Below are positions 6,569-14,325 of a stretch of 17,311 nucleotides of DNA, piece by piece. Within the stretch, counting starts at the first letter, position 1. Each line of letters begins with the position of its first letter. The notes under the pieces are model-generated. The model was not told the DNA's origin and did not search any database. It saw only the letters and a list, made by a program, of their open reading frames with translations. The position numbers were made by a program, and so were the translations under genes. Source of the stretch: Paracoccaceae bacterium (lineage in GTDB: Bacteria; Pseudomonadota; Alphaproteobacteria; Rhodobacterales; Rhodobacteraceae); assembly GCA_003512825.1 (NCBI GenBank), contig DOOI01000116.1:775-18085 (forward strand), given 5' to 3'.

Positions 6569-8448
6569 CCACGCCTGCCCCCCTTGAACAACTGGGCCGT
6601 CTCTTGGCGCTTGTGCTGTCGGGAATTGTGATCTCGGTGATTGCGTTTTTCGTGCTGGATGAGGCCAATGCGCGATTTGGGGTCATGGCCGCAAGTGTGG
6701 TGATTGTGGCGCTGACGTCGCCCTTAGCACGGGGGCGCTTGGGGCGTTGGGGACAGCTGCTGGATGTGATCCTGATTGCCGGATTCGCCTATTCGGCAGT
6801 CTGGTTTTTTCAAGTAAAGTCAGAGCTTTATACGGGCTTCTTCAGAGAGACGACGCAAAACCTGATCGGTGGTTTGATAGGGCTTGCTGTGTTGCTTATT
6901 TTGGTGCAGCGCGCTTGGGGCTGGTCGCTCGTGATTTTGGCGCTGGTGTTCATTGGTTTTGGGTTTGCCGGGCCCAGCTTGCCGGGGCTATTGCGCCATT
7001 TCGGAATGGATTCCGGTGATTTCATGCAGATCACTTGGTATTCTTTTGACGGCGTCTTTGGCCGCACCACGGGATTGGTCGCAGATAACGTTCTGATTTT
7101 TCTCATTTTCGGGGCGATTTTGGAGCGCACGGGTGCCGGGGAAAGCCTGATCCACATCTCGACCGCCCTGACCGCGCGCATCCGGGGCGGATCAGCACAT
7201 GCGGCCATCGTGGCGAGTGCGATTTTCGGCATGATGTCGGGCAGCGTTGCTGCAAATATCGCAGGCACTGGCGTCTTCACCATTCCCATGATCAAGCGTC
7301 AAGGCTTTTCGGCCAATTTCGCAGGAGCCGTGGAAACCGCCGCCTCATCGGGGGGGCAGTTAACCCCTCCGATTATGGCTGCCGCGGTTTTTGTGATGGC
7401 CGATCTCGTGGGGATGCCGTTTTCATTGGTGATCGCAGCGGCCGCCTTGCCCGCGCTGTTCAAATATATCGGACTTTTTGGCCAAGTTTATGCCGAAGCC
7501 ATCCGGCTTGATATCAAGACCCTCCCCCCCGAGGAGCGGCCCGTGTTGACGGCCCGCGATTGGTTGAATTCGGCATTGGTCTTCTTGCCCATTGCCGCAT
7601 TGATGGCGACGTTTTTGGCGGGCAAAAGCCCCGCCATGGCAGGGCTGATCGGGGTTGTGACGGCAATCTTGACGGGATTGGTGCTAAACCCCGACTTTCG
7701 CCGCGAACCGCAGCGCATCTTGCAAGCCTTGATCGAAGGCGGGATCAGCTCGGCACAAATCATGCTCGCGGTGGGAGCGATTGGGATTGTGCTGGCTGTG
7801 GTCAATGAAACCGGCGTGGCTATTCGGTTCGCCACATCGATCGCCTCGGTTGGGGATGGAAACCTTTTGCTTGCCCTGTTCTTGGCGATGTGTGGCGCGT
7901 TGATCTTGGGAATGGGTTTGCCCACCCTGCCCGCCTATTTGATCATTGCGATCATGATTGCCCCTGCGATCATCAAGGCGGGGGTCTTGCCGCTCGCGGC
8001 GCATATGTTTGTGCTTTATTTTGCGGTCTACTCCTCCATCGTGCCGCCAATTGCCTATGGCTGCTACGTGGCCGCGCCGATTGCGGGGGGCAATCCGCTC
8101 CAAACCTCATTCGTGGCGCTGCGAATATCGATTGTCGGGCTGATGGTGCCCTATGTTTTTGTCTTTTCGCCGTCGCTTTTATTGGTCGCGGGCGCGTTTA
8201 GCTGGTCCGAATTGGGCTTTACCATGCTGCGCCTTTTGGCAGCGGTGTGGATGTTTTCGACCGCCCTTGGCGGCGCAGATCCCCGACTGGGGCGGATTGG
8301 ATTTGTCCAGCGCTGCCTGCGCGGTGCCGCTGGGATGGCGGCGATGGTGCCGATGGCCCCCATCTGGGGCCCTGCGGTCCTCGCAACCTTGGCTTTGGGG
8401 CTATTCTCGAAACGCCCCGAAGCGATGACTGAAAAGACAAAGGCTTGA
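6565..8448 (+). CDS. TRAP transporter fused permease subunit (4TM/12TM, TAXI type)
   Basis: This 627-residue integral membrane protein fuses the small (DctQ-like) and large (DctM-like) TRAP subunits. Hydrophobic segments run through nearly its whole length. Motifs of the TAXI-type large subunit are clear: SGSVAANIAGTG near residue 225, ASSGGQLTPPIMAA soon after, and LGMGLPTLPAYLI near 450. It uses an ion gradient to move a substrate delivered by the periplasmic binding protein encoded next. The ATG overlaps the marR stop by four bases. The final 40 or so residues are less conserved and end in a short charged tail. TAXI transporters carry mainly organic acids or amino acids such as glutamate, but this substrate is unknown. 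Confidence 0.94.
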   Translation: MTTPAPLEQLGRLLALVLSGIVISVIAFFVLDEANARFGVMAASVVIVALTSPLARGRLGRWGQLLDVILIAGFAYSAVWFFQVKSELYTGFFRETTQNLIGGLIGLAVLLILVQRAWGWSLVILALVFIGFGFAGPSLPGLLRHFGMDSGDFMQITWYSFDGVFGRTTGLVADNVLIFLIFGAILERTGAGESLIHISTALTARIRGGSAHAAIVASAIFGMMSGSVAANIAGTGVFTIPMIKRQGFSANFAGAVETAASSGGQLTPPIMAAAVFVMADLVGMPFSLVIAAAALPALFKYIGLFGQVYAEAIRLDIKTLPPEERPVLTARDWLNSALVFLPIAALMATFLAGKSPAMAGLIGVVTAILTGLVLNPDFRREPQRILQALIEGGISSAQIMLAVGAIGIVLAVVNETGVAIRFATSIASVGDGNLLLALFLAMCGALILGMGLPTLPAYLIIAIMIAPAIIKAGVLPLAAHMFVLYFAVYSSIVPPIAYGCYVAAPIAGGNPLQTSFVALRISIVGLMVPYVFVFSPSLLLVAGAFSWSELGFTMLRLLAAVWMFSTALGGADPRLGRIGFVQRCLRGAAGMAAMVPMAPIWGPAVLATLALGLFSKRPEAMTEKTKA

Positions 8449-8482
8449 GACAAGACCGACGACAGATAACAGGGAGGAAGAA

Positions 8483-9490
8483 ATGAACCATATCATCAAA
8501 AAAACTGGAACGCTGGCCTTGGCCGGTGTCGCAGCGGCGGGGCTTTTTGTGGGCTCGGCCTGGGCTGAACTTTACAAAGTCACCTCAATCGCGCCGGGCA
8601 TGTCGCCTTTCGTGGTCAACACCGCCATTGCAAAAGTGGTTAATAACCACGTGGAGGGCGTCGAGTTTCAAGTCAAGGCGACAGGCGCCGCGACCCAGCA
8701 CATGGTCGATGCCGCCAATGGCAAAGTGGATTTCCTCTTTGGCTCGCCAACGATCAACTGGCTGATGGCAAATAACTTCGGCCCGTTCAAGGATATGACT
8801 GATGCGTCAGACCTTGAGCAAAAGGTTGGTATGATTTTTTCTTATCAAATCGGCCCCTATCACTACATCACCCGAGCCGATTCAGGCATTGAAAGCCTCA
8901 ATGACTTGCGCGGCAAGAAGGTGTTTGCCGGACCGCCCGGCGGTGCCGCAACAGGGGTTGTTCTGAAGGCCATTGAAGAGACGACAACGATCAAGGCCGA
9001 GGAAATGGACGTGCAGGCCTTTGGGTTTGACGCAGCGATCCAAGCGTTCCAAGATGACAAGATCGACGTGGTGATCTTGCCGACAAACATTCCAAGCCCG
9101 GCTGTTCAACAGTTCTCGCTGACCAAGAATATTCGCATTCTCGATGTCGATGTTGACAAGATGAAGATCAACAAAGCCACGGGCGGCACGATCAACGTGA
9201 TCCCGGCGGGTGCATATGGCTCAAACCATCAAGGGGGCGATGCGCGCACGCATGGCGCGATTGTGAACTTCAGCGCAGGTCTGCATGTGCCTGATGATGT
9301 GGTCTATGCGGTGACAAAGGCGATTTGGGAAAACCTGCCCGAGTTGCAGGAAACGGCGGTGTGGATGCCGTCAACGGTAACAAAAGAAGGCGGGCTGGCA
9401 CTGATTGCAGGCCGTCTGCACCCCGGCGCATTGCGCTATTATCAAGAAGCGGGATGGGCAATCCCGGAAGCGACGGTATTTCAAAAGTAA
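8483..9490 (+). CDS. TAXI family TRAP transporter solute-binding subunit
   Basis: This 335-residue periplasmic protein has a Sec signal peptide: charged MNHIIKK, a hydrophobic core, then SAWA with cleavage predicted after A28. The mature part has the TAXI pattern: YKVTSIAPGMSPFVVNTAIAK at its start, NGKVDFLFGS near residue 80, and LRGKKVFAGPPGGAAT near 145. A strong GGGAGGAAG ribosome-binding site lies a few bases before ATG 8483. The gene follows the fused permease by 34 bases and is the last of the operon, with a Rho-independent terminator behind it. It captures the substrate and hands it to the permease; the ligand is not deducible. Confidence 0.94.
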   Translation: MNHIIKKTGTLALAGVAAAGLFVGSAWAELYKVTSIAPGMSPFVVNTAIAKVVNNHVEGVEFQVKATGAATQHMVDAANGKVDFLFGSPTINWLMANNFGPFKDMTDASDLEQKVGMIFSYQIGPYHYITRADSGIESLNDLRGKKVFAGPPGGAATGVVLKAIEETTTIKAEEMDVQAFGFDAAIQAFQDDKIDVVILPTNIPSPAVQQFSLTKNIRILDVDVDKMKINKATGGTINVIPAGAYGSNHQGGDARTHGAIVNFSAGLHVPDDVVYAVTKAIWENLPELQETAVWMPSTVTKEGGLALIAGRLHPGALRYYQEAGWAIPEATVFQK

Positions 9491-9510
9491 GTCCGACCAT
9501 AGACAGGAAG

Positions 9511-9538
9511 GGGGCTTGCGGCGCAGGCCCCTTTTTTT
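9511..9538 (+). terminator. Rho-independent terminator of the marR-TRAP operon
   Basis: A 9-bp GC-rich stem (GGGGCTTGC pairing with GCAGGCCCC, one G-U pair) closes a 3-base loop and is followed by seven T residues. It starts 20 bases after the TAXI gene stop. Confidence 0.88.
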
Positions 9539-9593
9539 GCGCCATGTCTCTGGCGGCAACGGATTGCAGCACCAAGCCAACCACAGCCACCTT

Positions 9594-9610
9594 GCCACGG
9601 CGCGCGTGGC
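9594..9610 (-). terminator. Weak hairpin downstream of the RTX gene
   Basis: GCCACG-GCGCG-CGTGGC forms a perfect 6-bp stem about 43 bases beyond the RTX gene stop. There is no T tract on the minus strand after it, so its role as terminator is doubtful. Confidence 0.25.
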
Positions 9611-9652
9611 GCTAGCCCCAATCACGGGCGAGCAGGCCCTGATCGAACTTGC

Positions 9653-12415
9653 TTACGCGCACTGCAAAACAGCCTCGGATAATCCCTTGAAGGGCGTAAA
9701 GCTCCGCGCGAGTTTGCGAGGCAAGGTCGGAAACAGGGTGAGGAGTTCGTGGCGGGCAGGTGTCGACAAGGACCTGAGCGCTTGCGGGCCCGGATAGAAG
9801 CTTTCAGAGGGCGCACCCTGAGCAAAAACCACCTGATGCGTCTCGAACATGAGGTGCACATAGGTAACGCCGCTACAGCCATGCATGATCGCCGCGCCTT
9901 GGCCTGAGAGCTTGGTCAGATGAACCGCGCGCACCAAAGTTTCTTCGCCATCCAAGCGCAATAGCATCCCGTGCTGACGCGACACGATCAACGGGGAATG
10001 AGACCCGATCAGCGTTGGTTGGAGTTTGATCGGGCGCAGCTTTTCGTTCTGCGCGAGCTCCGCACGGCCAACATAGCGCTGACCGATCCAGACCAAGGGC
10101 TGTGGCCCGTTATCGCGTGTCAGCACGAGGTCGTCGGGCCGGAGTGTGTCTATTGGGACTTCGCCCTTTGGTGTGGCAATCAACGTGCCCGATGTGAAAC
10201 AAACCACGCCTGTATTTTCAAAGGTAAAGAAGGACCCGTCAGCCGCAGCGCCCGTGAATTGGATGCCTTCGTCATTGGGCGTGCCGTTGGTATCAAACTG
10301 GGTATTGTCGGAATAGTCGACCAGCTTGCCGTTTAAATATGTGGTGTTGGACTGGTTTAGAATACCATCGTCAGCTTGGTCAGCATGGAGTTCGAAGATG
10401 CGATCATAATAGGCCGACAGGTCAATGAAATCGTTATTGTTGAAATCACCGTCATCAAGCAACCCGGTATTTCCGGCGTTGAAGTCGGTGATGGTGTCAA
10501 GCCCGTCACCGGAGGTGTAGGAGAAGTAATCGTCGCCATCGCCGCCCGTCAGCAGGTCGTCGTCCCGGCCGCCCTCAATGAAGTCGTTACCGGTGCCGCC
10601 GTCGATCGTGTCGTCACCCGAGTCGCCCAGGATGATGTCGTCTCCGGCGCCCCCGACGAGACTGTCACCGGGGTCTCCAAACGGGAGACCACCGCCTGTG
10701 ATGATGTCATTGCCAGAGCCACCAATGATGGTGTCCATACCACCGTTCCCATCAATGGTCACCCCGGAGGTGTCGAGGCTTGCATTGACGCTGTCGTTCC
10801 CCGATGTCAGCTGGTAGTTCTCGATCTGGGAGAAGGTGCCGCTGTCACCGTCATCGTCGGCATAGGAGCCGCTTTCTGCCCCGTCGAACGTGATCGTTAC
10901 GGCATCATTGGCAATGCTGAAATTAAGAACATCCCGATCGCCGCCCCCGACATCCTCACCGCCTGTGATGGACGAGATACCAAATCCTGAGATAATCGTA
11001 TCATTACCGGTTCCGGCGTTGATCGTGTTATTGCCATTGCCCTCGCGGATCGAGTCATTCCCTGCGCCGGCATCGACGGTGACATTGGACGTGCCGAAAG
11101 CGGTAAAGCTGTCGTTTTGGCCCGTTAGGATGAACCCCTCGATCTCGGAGAAGTTCGCGGTGTTGCCACTGTATGACAGCGTTCCGGCTTCATTCGTGGA
11201 GTTGACTGTCACCCCCGACGCGGTGATGCCTGAAGCGTTGATGACATCGTTATCTGTTCCGGTGGTCGTGGTCTCGCCGCCAGAGATGGTATCTGCACCA
11301 AAGCCGTTGGCTAACACAATACTGTCGGCATCGGCGCCGCCGGAGATGAGATCTGCCCCGGCCCCACCAATCAGCTGGTCATTGCCGTCTTCGCCAAACA
11401 ACTCGTCATTGCCGTCGCCACCGCGCAAGTCGTCATTGCCGCTGCCGCCTGCCAGCGTGTCATTGTCCGCACCGCCGTCGAGGAAGTCGTCGCCGTCTTC
11501 GCCGAACAGCTGGTCGGTACCATCGCTGCCCCGCAGATCGTCATTGCCGCTGGCGCCTGCCAGCGTGTCATTGTCCGCACCGCCGTCGAGGAAGTCGTCG
11601 CCGTCTTCGCCGAACAGCTGGTCGGCAACATCGCTGCCCCGCAGATCGTCATTGCCGCTGCCGCCTGCCAGCGTGTCATTGCCCACACCGCCGTCGAGGA
11701 AGTCGTCGCCCGACCCACCAAACAAGCTGTCGTTGCCGTCGCCGCCGCGGATATCGTCATTGCCGTCGTCGCCGTTCAGGTTGTCATTGCCCGAACCGCC
11801 ATCGATGAAGTCATTTTCAGTGCCGCCCGACACGAAGTCATCGCCGCCGCCAGCGCGGATGTCGTCGTTGCCGCCATTGCCGAAGATAACGTCGTTACCT
11901 TCGGTGATCAGGTCGCCCTGTTGGTCGAAATAGCCAACCTGCATTAGCTCGCCCGCTGCGGCCCCATCCACAACACCGTTGGCGGGTGCTGCGAAGTAAA
12001 ATCCGTAGCTTGCATCGATGTTTGGCTGGACCGTGCTCGACGACAGGGTGTAGAAGGCCGACCTGCCATCAGAGGGCCCGCCTTGGGCGACGCCATTGAA
12101 CTCATCAGTGAAGAAATCGCTGTCATACACGGGTTCAATCGAGCCCGGAGGCGACGTGTGGGCCACGTTATCTCTTGCGAGCGTGCGCCCGCCTAGGTCT
12201 GTGGGGACCTTGACGGCATAGGACCCAGCCGCGAGGTCTGTAAACGAATACGCACCGTTAGCATCGGTGGTCGTCGTGGCGATCACCTGATTGCTGAGGT
12301 TGACCAGCTGAACCGTTACGCCTGCGATGCCCGCATCGAGCTGCGGCCCACCCCCTGCGAGTTCCAGAAAATCACGATCGACGTCAAATGAAAGGCGTCC
12401 TGCAATCGTAGCCAT
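9653..12415 (-). CDS. RTX calcium-binding protein with SdrD_B-like N-terminus and C-terminal Hint domain
   Basis: This is a 920-residue acidic protein, probably secreted. Residues 1-85 resemble an SdrD_B/Cna-B type beta-sandwich (AGVTVQLVNLSNQVIATT, then DANGAYSFTDLAAGSYAV). Glycine/aspartate nonapeptides (GGxGxDxLx) fill about residues 170-370 and return at 445-475 and 550-640. The C-terminal 182 residues form a Hint (hedgehog/intein-type) domain starting at C739 (VV-CFTSGTLIATPKGEVPIDTL), with SRQHGMLL as a later block. Such proteins have no Sec signal and are usually exported by type I secretion; no transporter genes are in the window. Hint domains can cut the peptide bond before their first Cys, so self-processing is possible. 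ATG 12415 is preferred over an upstream TTG because GGAGG lies seven bases before it. The role (adhesin, matrix or toxin-like) is unknown. Confidence 0.92.
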   Translation of the reverse strand: MATIAGRLSFDVDRDFLELAGGGPQLDAGIAGVTVQLVNLSNQVIATTTTDANGAYSFTDLAAGSYAVKVPTDLGGRTLARDNVAHTSPPGSIEPVYDSDFFTDEFNGVAQGGPSDGRSAFYTLSSSTVQPNIDASYGFYFAAPANGVVDGAAAGELMQVGYFDQQGDLITEGNDVIFGNGGNDDIRAGGGDDFVSGGTENDFIDGGSGNDNLNGDDGNDDIRGGDGNDSLFGGSGDDFLDGGVGNDTLAGGSGNDDLRGSDVADQLFGEDGDDFLDGGADNDTLAGASGNDDLRGSDGTDQLFGEDGDDFLDGGADNDTLAGGSGNDDLRGGDGNDELFGEDGNDQLIGGAGADLISGGADADSIVLANGFGADTISGGETTTTGTDNDVINASGITASGVTVNSTNEAGTLSYSGNTANFSEIEGFILTGQNDSFTAFGTSNVTVDAGAGNDSIREGNGNNTINAGTGNDTIISGFGISSITGGEDVGGGDRDVLNFSIANDAVTITFDGAESGSYADDDGDSGTFSQIENYQLTSGNDSVNASLDTSGVTIDGNGGMDTIIGGSGNDIITGGGLPFGDPGDSLVGGAGDDIILGDSGDDTIDGGTGNDFIEGGRDDDLLTGGDGDDYFSYTSGDGLDTITDFNAGNTGLLDDGDFNNNDFIDLSAYYDRIFELHADQADDGILNQSNTTYLNGKLVDYSDNTQFDTNGTPNDEGIQFTGAAADGSFFTFENTGVVCFTSGTLIATPKGEVPIDTLRPDDLVLTRDNGPQPLVWIGQRYVGRAELAQNEKLRPIKLQPTLIGSHSPLIVSRQHGMLLRLDGEETLVRAVHLTKLSGQGAAIMHGCSGVTYVHLMFETHQVVFAQGAPSESFYPGPQALRSLSTPARHELLTLFPTLPRKLARSFTPFKGLSEAVLQCA
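11441..11710 (-). repeat. 108-bp tandem repeats within the RTX region (two full copies and one half copy)
   Basis: Two adjacent 108-bp units (11441-11548 and 11549-11656) differ at only 3 bases by my count, and a 54-base half unit (11657-11710) matches with 2 differences. Each unit encodes 36 residues, that is, four RTX nonapeptides, with the phrase DQLFGEDGDDFLDGGADND. Such near identity at the DNA level points to recent duplication and probable copy-number variation. Confidence 0.85.
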
Positions 12416-12428
12416 TGGCAAGCCTCCT

Positions 12429-12683
12429 TTAAAGCTTCAGCATTCGCTGGGTTGCGTTGCAGGTAGGACCAGAGCGAAAGTGCTTGCCCGGCTGTGCGCG
12501 GCCGAAACCCGAAACAGAAGAGTGTCTTTGCCGGGCGCGTGACGATGTCGGTGCCCGCCGCCCCATGGCAATATTTTCCCCCGCATCGCCGCTTGGCGTC
12601 ACAAAACCGAGCGAACGCCGGAGGCTGCCGCCTGCGGGTTCATCGAATGTCGCGGTCACTTTTGCTTCGAAAGCGGTGGGCAT
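12429..12683 (-). CDS. Small hypothetical ORF upstream of the RTX gene
   Basis: This 84-codon frame starts at ATG 12683, with GAGAA just before it, and its TAA is followed at once by the AGGAGG that serves the RTX gene, so the two could be co-transcribed. The predicted protein (MPTAFEAKVTATFDEPAGG at its start) matches nothing I recognise, has no signal peptide or membrane segment, and its second half is rich in Arg and Ser, as chance frames in GC-rich DNA often are. It may be a real leader gene or noise. Confidence 0.25.
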   Translation of the reverse strand: MPTAFEAKVTATFDEPAGGSLRRSLGFVTPSGDAGENIAMGRRAPTSSRARQRHSSVSGFGRAQPGKHFRSGPTCNATQRMLKL

Positions 12684-13604
12684 TTCTCGTTCTTTTATTT
12701 TTCGGCACTCAGATTTGTTGACTGTGCGTGATGATTTCTTGCTTTAGAACGCCCAGCTCCTGCAGTTTGTTAGGAGCATAGGTTGATCAACTTAATCGCC
12801 GATGAATTGGGCAGCGCTGTGACCATAAAGCAGCGAAACTCTGACTTGATGCCCCGTGGTCGCACCGAGATTGGGATAAATTGATGGAATTCTTCGCGGT
12901 GTCACAGCGGAACGTCCAAACCCGGACGAGGAGTGCCATGAGCAATTTGCAAAGATGGGGCGAGGCGCACATAAGCCCCTCCGGTCATCTTTTTTGCAAA
13001 ATTGAGGCCGCGCACCTGTTGAGAGTCGCCGATTTTTTTGAGGCGCCCTCATCATCAAATGCAGATGAAACAGGGGTGCGACACCTCTGTCAAAGCGCAA
13101 ATCCGGACAAAGTGGTTGGGGTTGGAAAACGGGGGACTAAGCGCGTGATCGGAAGCGTTCCAGCAAGATCTCTGACGCCTTGCCTGATTTTCGCGCCGCT
13201 AGCTATCTGCGCCGTGCGACGATATCGCCAAGCCTTTGTAGCGTCTCACTGTCTGATTTGAGTGGTGTACCGTAGCGGCAGAAGATGAGAACTGGCAAGT
13301 TGTTTTGAAACGGTAGGTTACGTTGGCAGGAATTTGGTTGAGTGCGCTAGGGCTGCGAGATCATCGTTGGAAATTTCGACTTGCCCCGCGCCGCCCGAAA
13401 ACGGCCGAGTTTGAGTCCCCCGATCACGCCTGTCGCGACGACGAGACCCCGTTCTCAGGAACAGGGCCTCCCCCTCGGGCTCGTCGGGGCAGGCCGCCGG
13501 GTTACCTCTGTCTCAAATCCTACCTCACCTTCGGAACCGCTCAGTTCCAAATCGACGGCCGCTCGCGAAGTGCATGGCTGAGAATGCGTGACTCAAACCA
13601 GCCC
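12684..13604. other. Gene-poor region of about 0.9 kb upstream of the RTX gene
   Basis: No convincing gene is seen on either strand; the short frames here have no recognisable family and no good ribosome-binding sites. Two dyads lie near the left end (listed separately). Between about 13340 and 13600 the minus strand shows coding-like frames broken by stops, for example a frame ending QVEISNDDLAALAHSTKF and another containing GLVVATGVIGGLKLGRFR. I do not recognise their source. They may be remains of a mobile element. Confidence 0.5.
12756..12794. promoter_or_regulatory. Two adjacent dyads upstream of the RTX unit
   Basis: GCTCCT-N10-AGGAGC spans 12756-12777. GTTGATCAAC, a perfect 10-bp palindrome extended imperfectly to 16 bp, spans 12779-12794. 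They lie about 70-110 bases upstream of ATG 12683 and about 340-380 upstream of the RTX start, a position suitable for regulator binding. No matching -35/-10 pair was clear, so the function is inferred only from symmetry and position. Confidence 0.3.
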
Positions 13605-13910
13605 TTATTTAATAGAGGATGCCCATGCCTGAAAATCCTTGAAAAGCCGCCGAATACCTTCGCTGGAAATGACCCAGTCAGCTTTTGACTCTTTGAACCA
13701 CAAGTCCTCAAGGTCCACATGCTCGCTGGACATCAGTTTATCTAAAAAAACATTCAATTCACGCACCGCCTCGTCACCATACCTCCGCCGGAAACTCGTG
13801 TAGATGTCATGGCGTGCTGTAGGGGAGTCAGCCCCCCAATTCGGATGGACTAGGTCCACATCCTGATGGAACTGCAAAGTAAAGTCACGGAAGGCCTGCG
13901 GCGGTTTCAT
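13605..13910 (-). CDS. Probable immunity protein, CdiI-like (contact-dependent inhibition immunity family)
   Basis: This is an intact 101-residue acidic cytoplasmic protein with no signal peptide or membrane segment. Near the N-terminus, FTLQFHQDVDL resembles the FHQDxDL signature of the CdiI_2-type immunity family, and the remainder (ELNVFLDKLMSSEH, then GIRRLFKDFQ) fits that helical fold; this is a remembered family likeness, not an alignment. The ATG lies one base after the TAG of the RNase A-like toxin frame, with AAGGGA upstream, the usual toxin-immunity arrangement. It would bind and block the toxin's nuclease domain. Unlike the toxin gene, it has no interruption, so it may still protect the cell against related toxins. 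Confidence 0.65.
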   Translation of the reverse strand: MKPPQAFRDFTLQFHQDVDLVHPNWGADSPTARHDIYTSFRRRYGDEAVRELNVFLDKLMSSEHVDLEDLWFKESKADWVISSEGIRRLFKDFQAWASSIK

Positions 13911-13911
13911 G

Positions 13912-14325
13912 CTATTCGTCCCTTGGATAGGAGGTTATGATTATGAAGCCGTTCGGCATGTCCGGGGCATGGTGAATATATGTTCCCACACCATAGGTTG
14001 TCCGCAGCCGAATCGGCGACGAGGCTCTTCGGGTCAACCGATATGCCTCTTGGCCGGTGATGCTGGAGAAGGTGCTTGTTATGAAAGCATCCTCCAATCG
14101 TCCAGTCGCGACCGCATTCACAATGTCTGCATTGCGGGAAAGGTTCGCATTCGTCAACCTCTCGGCAGCCGCTGGCGAGCTGAATGAACCGTGGCGCCCG
14201 CGGTAGACCGTGTAGAACAGCGTCCTGGCTTGCGGCACGGTGACCATGCCGATGAGGAAAGCCTCGCTCTTGCCGACGTGCAATTCAATCGTTTGCCCGC
14301 CCGCGGCCTCATGCTCGGCGAGGTT
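13912..14325 (-). CDS. RNase A-like toxin domain (C-terminal end of a MuF polymorphic toxin)
   Basis: After an in-frame TAA at 14328-14326, the reading frame of the MuF gene continues for 137 residues of a bacterial RNase A-like toxin (CdiA-CT RNase A type). HEAAGGQTIELHVGK is the typical start, with the catalytic His in HVGK. GSFSSPAAAERL and NADIVNAVATG follow, and the end is MPNGFIIITSYPRDE, whose T-x-Y matches the Thr/Tyr active-site pair. The catalytic Arg expected 11 residues after the His is replaced by Met (LIGM). The only independent start is TTG 14283, immediately before HVGK and without a good ribosome-binding site, so the domain was probably made as part of the upstream protein and may now be unexpressed. 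It would cleave RNA in the target cell. The immunity gene follows after one base. Confidence 0.75.
   Translation of the reverse strand, partial: NLAEHEAAGGQTIELHVGKSEAFLIGMVTVPQARTLFYTVYRGRHGSFSSPAAAERLTNANLSRNADIVNAVATGRLEDAFITSTFSSITGQEAYRLTRRASSPIRLRTTYGVGTYIHHAPDMPNGFIIITSYPRDE

Noticed and set aside
11350..11900. CRISPR-like regular repeats
   Set aside because: The periodic pattern is the RTX nonapeptide code within an open reading frame, with no unique spacers between identical repeats.
10890..11933. A long plus-strand frame (347 codons) rich in Ser and Pro
   Set aside because: It is the antisense shadow of the RTX glycine/aspartate repeats; the repeated DNA keeps all frames open.
12792..13261. 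Opposed frames of 102 codons (minus) and 126 codons (plus)
   Set aside because: Neither has a recognisable family, signal, good ribosome-binding site or supporting neighbour; they overlap each other and look like chance frames.
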